Shown here: piece after piece, positions 9,426 to 18,932 of the stretch | Position numbering within the stretch: position 1 is the stretch's first letter | Layout of the letters: each line of letters opens with the position of its first letter | NCBI RefSeq assembly: GCF_028282165.1 | Contig: NZ_JANQIM010000003.1 | Span: 155,993 to 219,992, forward strand | Reading direction: 5' to 3' | DNA: 64,000 bases | Source: Winogradskyella sp. | GTDB lineage: Bacteria; Bacteroidota; Bacteroidia; Flavobacteriales; Flavobacteriaceae | The notes under the pieces: generated by a model | The model's database searches: none | What the model saw: only the letters and a program-made list of their open reading frames with translations | What the model was told of the DNA's origin: nothing | Made by a program: the position numbers and the translations under genes

Positions 9426-10724
9426 ATGAGTACACAAAAATTTGCAACGAAAGCGTTGCACGCAGGACACGATGTTCAAAACAATCGCGGAACAAGAGCA
9501 GTTCCTATTTATCAATCAACGGCTTATGTATTTAATGATTCCGATCATGCTGCTAATCTTTTTGCATTGGCAGAGACTGGTAATATTTATACCAGAATCA
9601 ACAACCCAACGAATGATATCTTAGAGCAGCGACTAGCGGCTTTAGAGGGTGGAATTGCCGCAGTAGTTACAGCATCTGGCACCTCAGCAATCGCGACATC
9701 ATTACTCACCTTATTAAAAGCTGGCGACCATATTGTAGCCTCTAATAGTTTGTATGGAGGCACGTACAACTTGCTGAGTGTAACCTTGCCTAGACATGGT
9801 ATCACGACTACTTTTGTAGACCCTTCAAATCCTGAGAATTTCAATAAGGCTGCTCAAGAAAACACCCGAGCTTTCTTTATCGAATCTCTAGGAAACCCGA
9901 AATTAGATGTTCTGGATATTGAAGCTATTTCAAAAGAGGCCAAAACCTACAAAGTCCCTTTGATCGTAGACAACACTGTGGCTACACCTTATTTACTAAA
10001 TCCCATTGAGTATGGCGCCAATATTGTTATTCATTCTTTAACCAAGTATATCAATGGTAATGGAACAGCATTAGGTGGTGTTATTATTGATGCTGGTACT
10101 TTTGATTGGACCAATGGAAAATTCCCAGAATTTACCGAACCATCACCAGGTTACCATGGTTTGGTTTATAGTGAAGCATTGGAAGCTGCAGCATTTATTG
10201 CTAAAGTTAGAATTGAAGGTCTAAGGGATTATGGTGGCGCTTTAAGTCCTTTTAATGCCTTTCAGATTATTCAAGGTTTAGAAACTTTAGAATTACGCAT
10301 TAAAAAGCATAGCGAAAATGCGCTTGAATTAGCTAAATGGTTGCAAGAACAACCAGAAGTGAATTGGGTAAATTATCCTGGTCTTGAAACAAGTGCTTAT
10401 AAACACCTAGCTGATAAGTATTTGCCAAATGGTCAAAGCGGTATTGTAACCTTTGGTATTGATGGCGGCTATGTAGCTGCAAAAACTATTGCAGATACCA
10501 CTAAGCTATTCTCATTATTGGCCAATATTGGAGACACAAAGTCGCTAATCATTCATCCAGCAAGTACGACGCATCAACAACTAAATGACAAGGAACAAGA
10601 AAGCACTGGCGTAACAAAAGACCTTATTCGTCTTTCTGTTGGCATTGAAAATATTGATGACCTAAAAGCTGATCTAAAAGAAGCCTTTACTGTTGTAAAA
10701 CAACAAAAAGAACTCCAGAATTAG
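9426..10724 (+). CDS. metY: O-acetylhomoserine sulfhydrylase (aminocarboxypropyltransferase)
   Basis: This is a PLP enzyme of the Cys/Met metabolism family that makes homocysteine from O-acetylhomoserine and sulfide. The 432-residue length suits MetY rather than the shorter MetB/MetC (about 390). Visible are YTRINNPTNDILEQRL, the PLP-stacking region SLYGGTYN (108-115), VDNTVATPYL with the PLP-binding Asp, and the Schiff-base lysine K207 in HSLTKY. It lies behind the SAM riboswitch and 81 bp before metX, the enzyme that supplies its substrate. Confidence 0.93.
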   Translation: MSTQKFATKALHAGHDVQNNRGTRAVPIYQSTAYVFNDSDHAANLFALAETGNIYTRINNPTNDILEQRLAALEGGIAAVVTASGTSAIATSLLTLLKAGDHIVASNSLYGGTYNLLSVTLPRHGITTTFVDPSNPENFNKAAQENTRAFFIESLGNPKLDVLDIEAISKEAKTYKVPLIVDNTVATPYLLNPIEYGANIVIHSLTKYINGNGTALGGVIIDAGTFDWTNGKFPEFTEPSPGYHGLVYSEALEAAAFIAKVRIEGLRDYGGALSPFNAFQIIQGLETLELRIKKHSENALELAKWLQEQPEVNWVNYPGLETSAYKHLADKYLPNGQSGIVTFGIDGGYVAAKTIADTTKLFSLLANIGDTKSLIIHPASTTHQQLNDKEQESTGVTKDLIRLSVGIENIDDLKADLKEAFTVVKQQKELQN

Positions 10725-10750
10725 CCTTTATTAGTGTTGTTTAGTTAGCG

Positions 10751-10776
10751 CAGATGCCTTTTTATTAAGGCATCTG
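10751..10776 (+). other. Intercistronic hairpin between metY and metX
   Basis: CAGATGCCTT and AAGGCATCTG form a perfect 10-bp stem with loop TTTATT, 26 bp after the metY stop codon. No T-run follows (TTAACCCC), so it is unlikely to be a full terminator. It could stabilise the upstream message or lower metX expression. Confidence 0.55.
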
Positions 10777-10805
10777 TTAACCCCTTCACAATAAAAAAAT
10801 AAAAA

Positions 10806-11813
10806 ATGAGTGCACTAAAACATATCACTATTTCAAACTATAAAACCAATAGCGGTAAGACAACAGATATTTCATTGTCTTATCAAGTATTTGGTTTATC
10901 GCTTGGAGAGGCACCGATTGTACTGGTCATTCATGCGCTTACCGGAAACTCTAATGTCATTGGAGAGAACGGTTGGTGGAATGACTTAATTGGTGAAAAC
11001 AAATGTATAGACACCAAGGCATATACCATTTTAGCATTTAATATTCCTGGTAATGGCTATGACAATAACCCTGAAAATCTAATCGAAAATTATAGAGATT
11101 TTACTGCCAGAGATATTGCTAATTTGTTTGCACTAGGTTTAGAGGAACTAGAGATTGAAAACCTATTTGCGGCTATCGGCGGCTCTGTTGGTGGTGGTAT
11201 TGCATGGGAATTGGCAGCTTTAAACCCCAACTTGATTCAACATTTGATTCCTATCGCAACGGATTGGAAATCTACGGATTGGCTCATTGCCAATTGTCAT
11301 ATTCAAGATGCCATATTAAATCACTCAAGTACACCTTTAGCTGATGCCAGAATGCATGCAATGACTTTATATCGCACACCAGAATCACTGACACAAAAGT
11401 TTCATAGAACAAAAAAAGAAGAGACACTGTTTAATATAGAATCTTGGTTGAATCATCATGGTCACACCTTAACCAATCGCTTTAGTTTGCCGGCATACAA
11501 AATGATGAATCAAATATTAAGGACCATTGACATTTGTGAAGATCGAGGCGGATTTTTAGAGGTTGCTTCACAGATAAAATCGTGTATCCACTTGGTGACC
11601 ATTAATTCTGATTTGTTCTTTAAGCCTGAAGAAAACTGGAATGCTTATGTGGAATTAAAAAGCGTAAAAGAAAATGTTACTATTAATGAGATAAAGTCGA
11701 TTCATGGGCATGATGCTTTTTTAATAGAATTTGATCAATTAGCAAGGTTCTTGAAACCCATATTCAAAGTCAAAGCCAATGCTTTTAAAACCATTTCCAA
11801 ATGTGTGGCTTAG
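10806..11813 (+). CDS. metX: Homoserine O-acetyltransferase
   Basis: This alpha/beta-hydrolase-fold enzyme transfers acetyl from acetyl-CoA to homoserine. The nucleophile elbow is GGSVGGG with Ser127 (the family usually has GGSMGG). HALTGNS near residues 43-49 gives the oxyanion region, and the catalytic His lies in HGHDAFLIE near 302. At 335 residues it is a little shorter than many MetX (350-380). Its product is the MetY substrate, so riboswitch, metY and metX form one regulated unit. Confidence 0.9.
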   Translation: MSALKHITISNYKTNSGKTTDISLSYQVFGLSLGEAPIVLVIHALTGNSNVIGENGWWNDLIGENKCIDTKAYTILAFNIPGNGYDNNPENLIENYRDFTARDIANLFALGLEELEIENLFAAIGGSVGGGIAWELAALNPNLIQHLIPIATDWKSTDWLIANCHIQDAILNHSSTPLADARMHAMTLYRTPESLTQKFHRTKKEETLFNIESWLNHHGHTLTNRFSLPAYKMMNQILRTIDICEDRGGFLEVASQIKSCIHLVTINSDLFFKPEENWNAYVELKSVKENVTINEIKSIHGHDAFLIEFDQLARFLKPIFKVKANAFKTISKCVA

Positions 11814-11834
11814 ACTAATATGCTATTAATCGTT

Positions 11835-11864
11835 AAAACCGATTCGCTTGAATCGGTTTTTTTG
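11835..11864 (+). terminator. Rho-independent terminator after metX
   Basis: An 11-bp perfect stem (AAAACCGATTC / GAATCGGTTTT, loop GCTT) runs into further T bases. It lies 21 bp after metX and separates it from the convergent DUF4249 gene. Confidence 0.92.
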
Positions 11865-11898
11865 TTAAAGCTAATGCCATAGATAAGATTTCGAATGA

Positions 11899-12732
11899 TT
11901 AATCTTCCTGAACGGTGTAATTAAGTGTAAAAGCTTCAGAAATCCTGAAATACCCTAAAGGGTAAGCATCTGGATTCGCTTGATTAATAACGTTACCTCT
12001 GGCCGTTGTTGGAGGACTGCTGAAAAAACCACCACTATCTGTCTGTTCTAGCAATAATTCCATATAGGTAAAAAACTGTTCATCCACCCCATCATTTATT
12101 ACCGTTACAACATCTCCTGGTTGTAGATTGACCTCATCATCTTCGGTATAGAGAAAAGAAAATTCAAATTCATTACCATCAAAAAACTGGTCATCTAAAG
12201 GCTGATAAAGGTTGAAACCAAAGTCAAATAGGTAATAGTTTTCAATTCCTGCGGTATCAGAAATCGTTACGATGAGTTCTAAGTCTTCCTCACCGAAAAT
12301 TTCAAGGTCGCCTTGCTGTATTTCGAGTATTGGTGCAGAGCGAATGGGTTGAGCGGATGCCGAATATACCTCTCCATCTGCTTCGACATGTAAATCAAAC
12401 ATTGCATCAAAGTCATTGAGAAATAAAAGATCCGTACTTTCATAAATGCCTGTACCTGGTGTCGCTTCAACAAATGGGTAAATCGTACCGCTTTCGCGTT
12501 CTGTTATAGTCACTGTGGCGTTACTTACGGCTGGTATATTATCGTCAAAGAAATTGACCGTTTCCGTTAACACAACACGTCCTGTAGCTCTGATAGGTTC
12601 TTCTTGGGTAAACACTCTAAAATGTGCATCAATGTTTATTCTGGTCTCGCCAGTTGGGGTCTCAAGTTCTATTACGTCTTCACAGGCTATGATGAAAAAG
12701 CCCATTAATATAATATATAAAAGTTTTTTCAT
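11899..12732 (-). CDS. DUF4249 family lipoprotein
   Basis: The 277-residue protein starts MKKLLYIILMGFFIIACEDVIEL, a lipoprotein signal with the lipobox Cys at residue 17. The rest is beta-rich, like the DUF4249 family. An ATG 15 codons upstream would overlap the receptor gene; the chosen start leaves a 4-bp gap. Proteins of this family are usually encoded next to a TonB-dependent receptor, as here, and are thought to be surface or periplasmic partners of that receptor. The substrate is unknown. Confidence 0.82.
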   Translation of the reverse strand: MKKLLYIILMGFFIIACEDVIELETPTGETRINIDAHFRVFTQEEPIRATGRVVLTETVNFFDDNIPAVSNATVTITERESGTIYPFVEATPGTGIYESTDLLFLNDFDAMFDLHVEADGEVYSASAQPIRSAPILEIQQGDLEIFGEEDLELIVTISDTAGIENYYLFDFGFNLYQPLDDQFFDGNEFEFSFLYTEDDEVNLQPGDVVTVINDGVDEQFFTYMELLLEQTDSGGFFSSPPTTARGNVINQANPDAYPLGYFRISEAFTLNYTVQED

Positions 12733-12736
12733 TGTT

Positions 12737-15133
12737 CTAAAATTTAAAATTGTAACTGATAGCGGGCACAATACCAAAAATCGATGTTCTTATGGCTTCA
12801 TTTTGTCCTGTTGCTCTATTTTCTTCAAACGAAAAGGATGCCGCATTCATACGATTGTAAATGTTGTAGAATCCAAAGACCCACTCAGACTGCCAACGCC
12901 TATCCTTATTTTTACGAGGCGTATAGGTTGCCGAAAGGTCTAAGCGATGATAGTCAGTTAATCGGCTCTCATTTCTATTCCCATATATAGGAACTGTAAG
13001 TCCCAATTGCTGTACTTGACCAATAGGTAAATTGGTAGGTATCCCTGTTTGATATATAAAGTTACCATTAAAGGTCCAACGGTCATTCAATTCATATGTT
13101 CCATTTACGGCGATATCGTGCGGCCTATCCCAAAGCGAGTTATACCATTCGCCATTGTTAATACCTGGCTCATTAGCATTTCTGCCAGGTGTGCGCTGTT
13201 CGGACTTTGACAGCGTATAGGATAACCAACCGGTAAACTTCCCTCTATTCTTTCTGAACAATACCTCTAGACCGTAAGCTCTGGCCTCACCGTTAAGAAT
13301 TACTTGCTCAATTTCTTCATTAGCAATTAAATCGGCACCGTCAATGTAGTCAATTCGGTTTTGGATGTCTTTGTAAAACACTTCGGTTTCTAAGGTGTAG
13401 TCACCATCTTTAAAGTCTTTAAAAAACCCAATAGCATACTGGTCTAGCAGCTGTGGTTCTATATAAGGGCCACTGGGTGTCCATACATCTAATGGTGTGG
13501 GCGAATTAGTATTAGACAACAAATGCAAGTATTGTGTCATGCGGTTGTAACTTGCTTTAACCGATGTATTATCATTGAGCAGATAGGATAGAGAAACCCG
13601 CGGCTCAAAATTATTAAAGTCCGCTAGGCTTTCACTGCGGTCAAAGCTATCCACTCTAATAGGCTCTGCGCCTTCATATATCTGAAATTCTTCATTGAAT
13701 AATACAGGATTGTTATTATCATACACCCTAAATTCATCTTGGCCCAAACGTGTAAAATGGCTCCATCGTAGACCGTAACGGACGGTCAATTTATCAGTCA
13801 GTCTATGCTCTGCATCGATGTAAGCCGCAAACTCATTGGCGTATTGATTGGTAAATTCTTCTGGGTTAATACCTGAGTCTTCACTATCGGGTCTTATCTC
13901 TCCTGGCTTAAAGTGGTAGTAAATATTATTAATACCATAGTCCAGTTTAAAATTATTTGAGAGGTAATGCTTGAAATCGTATTTTAGGTTGAAGTTGATG
14001 ATATGAGATTCCCATTCAAAACTTCTCACTGCTAAGTTTAAACCATAATAATAGTCGGAATAAATTAAGGATAAATTTGAAAATAGTTTATCTGAAAACA
14101 AATGATTCCAACGTAGGTTTGCTACGGTATTTCCATACTCGTTGACAAAACTATCACCAAGTTGAAAGTTATCACGACCAAAATACCCTGAAAGGTATAA
14201 ACTGTTATTTTCGTTTAACCGATAACTTAATTTAGTATTTAAGTCATAAAACGAAGCGGTGTTTTCTTCGCCTGCAGCTTGTAAAAACAGGTGCGCATAG
14301 GATGATCTACCTGCTACGAGAAATGAACCTCTGTCTTTTTTAATCGGCCCCTCTAGCAAGAGTTTACTTGAAATAAGTCCAATACCACCATTCATTTTGA
14401 ACTCTTTATTGTTCCCCTCCCTTTGGTAGATATCTAAGACAGATGATAAACGACCTCCATAGCGTGCAGGAATGCCACCTTTATACAATTTCAAATCCTT
14501 GATTGCATCTGTATTAAATACCGAAAAGAATCCGAATAAATGGGACGTGTTGAAGATGATAGCTTCGTCTAAAAGAATCAAATTCTGGTCTGCACCACCA
14601 CCACGCACATTAAATCCTGATGCACCTTCCCCAGCATTACTTACACCAGGCAGTAATAGGATAGAACGAATAACATCGGGTTCCCCCAGAACAGCAGGAA
14701 TATTCTTTATGGTTTTGGAAGAAAGCTTTGCGACACTCATTTCAGGCTTTCGAATGCTAGTTTTTTCAATGTTTTGCTCAATGATTACGGCATCTAGTTG
14801 ACTGGACTCCTCAACCATTTTAAAATTCAGTTTGGTGTCCTTATCTATGGTTATCTCCTGTTCAATTGTTTGATACCCTAAGAAACTAATTAGTAATTTG
14901 TGGGTTCCAGCGGGTAGCGTAATACTATAAAATCCGTATTCGTTAGTTACAGCACCGATTGAAAGGTCAGGCAACAGAATGTTAGCTCCTAAAACTGTTT
15001 CACCCGTCAGTTCATCTATTACATTTCCACTAAGTGTGTATGTTTCTTGAGCGAGGCTCCATGAGAAATTTAGCACTGCAAATACCATAAGATTGATACT
15101 CAGTTTATTTTTTCTTTCAATTTTCAAAATCAT
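12737..15133 (-). CDS. TonB-dependent outer-membrane receptor
   Basis: The 798-residue protein has a signal peptide (about 1-28, ending SWSLAQ) and a carboxypeptidase-like regulatory domain (about 30-115; TLSGNVIDELTGETVLGANI). A plug follows with SNAGEGASGFNVRGGGADQNLILLDEAIIF split across about 160-190, then a long beta-barrel ending in Phe (YNFKF). It would import a ligand across the outer membrane using TonB energy. The following gene encodes a DUF4249 partner. The ligand cannot be deduced; no SusC-type length or SusD partner is present. Confidence 0.92.
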   Translation of the reverse strand: MILKIERKNKLSINLMVFAVLNFSWSLAQETYTLSGNVIDELTGETVLGANILLPDLSIGAVTNEYGFYSITLPAGTHKLLISFLGYQTIEQEITIDKDTKLNFKMVEESSQLDAVIIEQNIEKTSIRKPEMSVAKLSSKTIKNIPAVLGEPDVIRSILLLPGVSNAGEGASGFNVRGGGADQNLILLDEAIIFNTSHLFGFFSVFNTDAIKDLKLYKGGIPARYGGRLSSVLDIYQREGNNKEFKMNGGIGLISSKLLLEGPIKKDRGSFLVAGRSSYAHLFLQAAGEENTASFYDLNTKLSYRLNENNSLYLSGYFGRDNFQLGDSFVNEYGNTVANLRWNHLFSDKLFSNLSLIYSDYYYGLNLAVRSFEWESHIINFNLKYDFKHYLSNNFKLDYGINNIYYHFKPGEIRPDSEDSGINPEEFTNQYANEFAAYIDAEHRLTDKLTVRYGLRWSHFTRLGQDEFRVYDNNNPVLFNEEFQIYEGAEPIRVDSFDRSESLADFNNFEPRVSLSYLLNDNTSVKASYNRMTQYLHLLSNTNSPTPLDVWTPSGPYIEPQLLDQYAIGFFKDFKDGDYTLETEVFYKDIQNRIDYIDGADLIANEEIEQVILNGEARAYGLEVLFRKNRGKFTGWLSYTLSKSEQRTPGRNANEPGINNGEWYNSLWDRPHDIAVNGTYELNDRWTFNGNFIYQTGIPTNLPIGQVQQLGLTVPIYGNRNESRLTDYHRLDLSATYTPRKNKDRRWQSEWVFGFYNIYNRMNAASFSFEENRATGQNEAIRTSIFGIVPAISYNFKF

Positions 15134-15184
15134 AGACTTTTTTTTAAATTAAGATAATATTATGTGCTATGTCCTAAAAAACCA

Positions 15185-15214
15185 ATCTACCAATGTAGCA
15201 TTTATATCTACCAA
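15185..15214 (-). promoter_or_regulatory. Direct repeats upstream of the TonB receptor gene
   Basis: Two exact copies of ATCTACCAA (15185-15193 and 15206-15214) lie 21 bp apart, on the same face of the helix. They are 52 and 73 bp upstream of the receptor start. A 12-bp palindrome, ATGCTATAGCAT, follows at 15222-15233. The arrangement suggests an activator or repressor site; the regulator is unknown. Confidence 0.35.
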
Positions 15215-15273
15215 GACAGTTATGCTATAGCATGAGGTTTTTTTGGTTTTATTTTCACAATCTGTCCTTGACA

Positions 15274-16107
15274 TCAATTGTTCAAGAAATTCGCAAAAAG
15301 ATCTTTAAAGGCAATCCCAATTCGCAAATTGCTAACGCTTTGATTATAATCAATTAAATCCTCGGAGTACCCCCCAAAGTATTGGATATATAAAAACTGA
15401 TTGCTGTTTTTTGAGATTTTAAAACTTATGCCAGCTTTTACAAAACCTGTGAGTTGGTCATCATAGGCAGGCTGAATATCAATATCCAAAAACAAACTCC
15501 TAAACGGGTTATACGTAGCTCCAATAGCAACATAGCCACGATAGGAAATAATATCACTATTGTCTGCCAAACTTCCAACGGGAATCCAACCCTTAGCCCT
15601 AAATTGCCATTTTCTGCCAAAGGGCTTAAAGTATTGCAGCGAGAAGTAATTCCAGCTTCTTGAGTTTTCTTCATCTCTACCATTGGATTCGTGTTCAAAT
15701 GAAAGCCAAAGCCCAGCTTTAATTCCTTCATCATCTACGAATAACTTCGCCAAACCTAAGGCTGGATTGTAATTGGTTTCGCGAAACGGGAAAGACTCCA
15801 GATAAATATCCCAAAATGATTTTTGTCTGTAGGTAATAAACGGAAACATATCCCAGGGTAAATCTAAATTAGTTAGGCGTTGTTTAAAACCTATTTCAAA
15901 TTTGGCATCGCTTGTTTCTGAAGAAATATCTTCATTTAATGAAGTTCCAGTAACAAAATAATTATCACCATACATTGTAAAAGCAGGCAAGCTTTTAATA
16001 AGTGCTTTGTAATTTGTACTATCTAGTTGAGTAATCCTATCCTGTGCCAAAGCAATGTTGGAAGCCAACAAGTATGCCAATAATGTGATGATGAAATACC
16101 TGATCAT
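15274..16107 (-). CDS. pldA: Outer-membrane phospholipase A1
   Basis: This is a calcium-dependent outer-membrane phospholipase that removes misplaced phospholipids. The 277-residue protein has a signal peptide ending at about residue 21 (NIALAQ) and the family signature FEHESNGRDEENSRSWN. That signature holds the catalytic His and Ser (H-E-S) and the downstream Asn of the Ser-His-Asn triad. YRQKSFWDIY matches the conserved strand before it. Length agrees with PldA (about 270-290). An alternative ATG lies 8 codons upstream; the shorter start gives a cleaner signal peptide. Confidence 0.9.
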   Translation of the reverse strand: MIRYFIITLLAYLLASNIALAQDRITQLDSTNYKALIKSLPAFTMYGDNYFVTGTSLNEDISSETSDAKFEIGFKQRLTNLDLPWDMFPFITYRQKSFWDIYLESFPFRETNYNPALGLAKLFVDDEGIKAGLWLSFEHESNGRDEENSRSWNYFSLQYFKPFGRKWQFRAKGWIPVGSLADNSDIISYRGYVAIGATYNPFRSLFLDIDIQPAYDDQLTGFVKAGISFKISKNSNQFLYIQYFGGYSEDLIDYNQSVSNLRIGIAFKDLFANFLNN

Positions 16108-16133
16108 TTTAATTTGTGCAGCAATGATCATTT

Positions 16134-16664
16134 TTAAAATGTATAACCTATTCCAAATTGAATACTACTCAAACTATTACTGTCCAAACTAATGTTTCGG
16201 TATCCTAGAAATATGGGGATTCTCTTTTTAATGAAATAAGTTGCTCTAGGTGAAATATAAAATCCACCGTCATTACTATCATTAATCCCAATAGCATAAC
16301 CAATATCAGTACCACCAAAAAAGTTCTTGAATGGTGACACACGAAAACTTACCGCTATAGGCATAAACTGCAAATCATCTGTTTCTACCTGAATACCACT
16401 TAGCATGGCCGATTCATCGAAAAAATAATTTGCAAATCCAGTAGATGCTCCAGCATAAAAACGCTTAGAGAAGCCATAGAGATAAAACAGGTCAACACCA
16501 ATGTTACCAGAATAGCTATCTTCAAAATCTCCAATTACAATACCACCATTAAGTCCTATTCCAAAATTATGACTTCCTTTTTCAAGTGTAATTGTCTGGG
16601 CTATTGAGCCCAATGCAGTTATTAAAAAAACAATAGATATAAGTGATTTTAACACTGGTGTCAT
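16134..16664 (-). CDS. Small outer-membrane beta-barrel protein
   Basis: The 176 residues begin with a signal peptide (ending near GSIAQ at about 23). Alternating hydrophobic strands follow, rich in Gly and aromatic residues, and end in YTF, the usual terminal Phe of a barrel. It resembles small 8-stranded outer-membrane proteins. No specific family motif is seen. It lies 26 bp upstream of pldA on the same strand and may be co-transcribed. Confidence 0.65.
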   Translation of the reverse strand: MTPVLKSLISIVFLITALGSIAQTITLEKGSHNFGIGLNGGIVIGDFEDSYSGNIGVDLFYLYGFSKRFYAGASTGFANYFFDESAMLSGIQVETDDLQFMPIAVSFRVSPFKNFFGGTDIGYAIGINDSNDGGFYISPRATYFIKKRIPIFLGYRNISLDSNSLSSIQFGIGYTF

Positions 16665-16716
16665 GGTATATTAATTAAAAGTTGTTTCATTTTCAAATAG
16701 TTAAGCAATTATATTC

Positions 16717-17826
16717 TTATATCCGTTTTCTATAGCTCCAAATAGCAAGTGTGTTAAAAACTACTGCGAGAATAATGGTATAGATAAACTCCCATCGGAT
16801 GTCCCAAAAGCCGCTACCTTTCATTAAAACTTTTCTAGATACTGAAATGAAGTGTGCCAACGGATTGGGAATCGTTAACTTCTGGGCCCATTTGGGCATA
16901 CTATCTATTGGTGTAAACAATCCACACATTAAAACAAAAATGATAACGAAAAAGAACGCTACAAAAATGGCTTGCTGTTGCGTATCGGCAAAGTTTGAAA
17001 TAAGCAATCCCAACCCCAAAACTGCTATAAGATTGAAAATGGCATAGAAAAAAATCAACCCAATATTACCACGAATGGGAATATCAAAAATCAATTTACT
17101 GGCAATTAAACCAACGGTAAGTAAAACCATACCAATGCACAAAAAGGGTACCAGCTTACCTACAATAAATTGCCATTTCTTTATGGGTGTTACATTAATC
17201 TGCTCAATAGTGCCTATTTCACGTTCACGTACAACATTCATTGCCGAAAGCACTATGGTTAAAAGAGCGGTTAACTCGGCCAAGATTCCTGGTGCCATAA
17301 AATGAGGATAATTGATCTCGGGATTATACCAATTACGAGATGATATAGTAAGCTGACTTCCGCTTGTAAGTGGCGCCACTTCTTCAATTAGCTCCAAATT
17401 AAATGAGCTAATAATGTTTTTTAAATAACCAGAGCCAACAGTAGATTGCTGTCCATTGATAGCATTGACCAACATTTGTAACTTAGGTTGCTCGCCACGT
17501 CTATAGTCCTTTTCAAAATCGCTAGGAATCTCAAGAACAATATCGGCTTTATTGGCTTGTAAATGATCAAAGGCATCCTTAGAATTAAAGGTAGTTTTTA
17601 CAATGCTGATGCGATCGTTGGCATTAATTTTTCTAATGAGCAGTCGCGAACTTTCACTATAGTCTTTTTCAACAATAACCAAATTAACATTCTTTACTTC
17701 GTTTGATGCTGCATTCGATAAGATAATAAGTTGAATAATGGGCAACAAGGTCATCATTGGCAACAAAGCCCTGTTTCTAATTATCTGAATGAATTCCTTT
17801 TGAATAATAAAGCCTAAGATTTTCAT
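16717..17826 (-). CDS. ABC-2 type transporter permease (distal)
   Basis: The 369-residue protein has one N-terminal helix (about 20-40), a roughly 130-residue periplasmic segment, and five helices in the C-terminal half. This is the YhhJ/YbhR-type topology of ABC-2 exporters. The start overlaps the previous permease by 4 bp (ATGA). With its neighbour it should form the membrane part of the efflux pump; substrates of such pumps are drugs or other amphiphiles, unknown here. Confidence 0.88.
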   Translation of the reverse strand: MKILGFIIQKEFIQIIRNRALLPMMTLLPIIQLIILSNAASNEVKNVNLVIVEKDYSESSRLLIRKINANDRISIVKTTFNSKDAFDHLQANKADIVLEIPSDFEKDYRRGEQPKLQMLVNAINGQQSTVGSGYLKNIISSFNLELIEEVAPLTSGSQLTISSRNWYNPEINYPHFMAPGILAELTALLTIVLSAMNVVREREIGTIEQINVTPIKKWQFIVGKLVPFLCIGMVLLTVGLIASKLIFDIPIRGNIGLIFFYAIFNLIAVLGLGLLISNFADTQQQAIFVAFFFVIIFVLMCGLFTPIDSMPKWAQKLTIPNPLAHFISVSRKVLMKGSGFWDIRWEFIYTIILAVVFNTLAIWSYRKRI

Positions 17827-18932
17827 TCTAATCGGATTTTAAAGTTCTTCCAGGTAAAAAACAACAACAGAAAAGTTGTTAATGTGAGAATACCAATTTC
17901 ATAAATTACAAACTTGAGTCCTACACCACGTAGCATAACCCCTTTTAAAATTTCGATAAAATAAGTAGCAGGAATAATCTGACCTATGACTTGTAAAACT
18001 TTAGGCATACTGGCTAATGGAAATATAAAACCAGACAATATCATTGAAGGCATCATTAACCCCATCAAAGAACGCATCATGGCATCTTGTTGGGTTTTTG
18101 AAACCGTTGAAATCAGCGTCCCCAAGGCCAAGGCAGTAATAACGTATAATAAGCAGGCAAACAATAGTAAAATAGTACTTCCGAGAATCGGAACTTTAAA
18201 AACAAAATAGCCGAGAACAAGCACCAATACAGCATCGATAAATGATAACAAGGCGTATGGCGTTACTTTACCTAATATAATCAGTAAAGGCGGTAATGGT
18301 GACACCAACAAGATTTCCATAGTGCCCAATTCCTTTTCTCGTGCAATAGTAAGTGACGTGAGCATAGCTGAAATAATTAATAAAATCAACGCAATAGTAC
18401 CAGGAATAAAATTGTACGCACTTACCAATTGAGGGTTGTAAAGCATGCGGTCTTCAACATTAATGATGAATGGATTCTCTGGTTGCTGTAATTTATTCCG
18501 TTGAAACGTCGTAATCATATTAGTGGCATACTGCACTAAGGTATTCGCATTATTTGGGTCCGAACCATCTGTAATTAGCTGGATGGTTATTGGATTATTG
18601 TCGTAAAAATCGGAAGTAAAATTATTGGGAATAACAACTACTAATTTTGAAGTCCCTTCTTTAAAGCCTGCATCCATTTCAGCTTCTGAAGAAATAAACT
18701 TATTTACTGTAAAATGTCCTGAGCTCTGCAAATGATTAATGAGTTCTGTACTGGCATCATCTTTTGCATAATCTAGAATGTCAATGGAAGCATCCTTAAA
18801 TTCTGTGGTAACTGTATATCCAAATAAAAGCACAAGGGCTACTGGAATTCCAAAAAGAATTAAAAGGGTACGTTTATCGCGTAAAATGTGATAAAATTCT
18901 TTTTTAACAAATGCCCAGAATATCTTTATCAT
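17823..18932 (-). CDS. ABC-2 type transporter permease (proximal)
   Basis: This is also 369 residues, with the same layout as the next gene: an N-terminal helix starting FGIPVALVLLFGYTV, an extracytoplasmic domain, and five C-terminal helices. The REKELGTMEILLVSPL segment before a helix is the typical ABC-2 coupling region. It is a divergent paralogue of the distal permease, so the pump is a heterodimer like YbhS/YbhR. It follows the DUF2141 gene with a one-base overlap. Confidence 0.88.
   Translation of the reverse strand: MIKIFWAFVKKEFYHILRDKRTLLILFGIPVALVLLFGYTVTTEFKDASIDILDYAKDDASTELINHLQSSGHFTVNKFISSEAEMDAGFKEGTSKLVVVIPNNFTSDFYDNNPITIQLITDGSDPNNANTLVQYATNMITTFQRNKLQQPENPFIINVEDRMLYNPQLVSAYNFIPGTIALILLIISAMLTSLTIAREKELGTMEILLVSPLPPLLIILGKVTPYALLSFIDAVLVLVLGYFVFKVPILGSTILLLFACLLYVITALALGTLISTVSKTQQDAMMRSLMGLMMPSMILSGFIFPLASMPKVLQVIGQIIPATYFIEILKGVMLRGVGLKFVIYEIGILTLTTFLLLFFTWKNFKIRLE

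Noticed and set aside
12515..12943. 142-codon plus-strand open frame across the DUF4249/TonB receptor junction
   Set aside because: It is antisense to two well supported genes.
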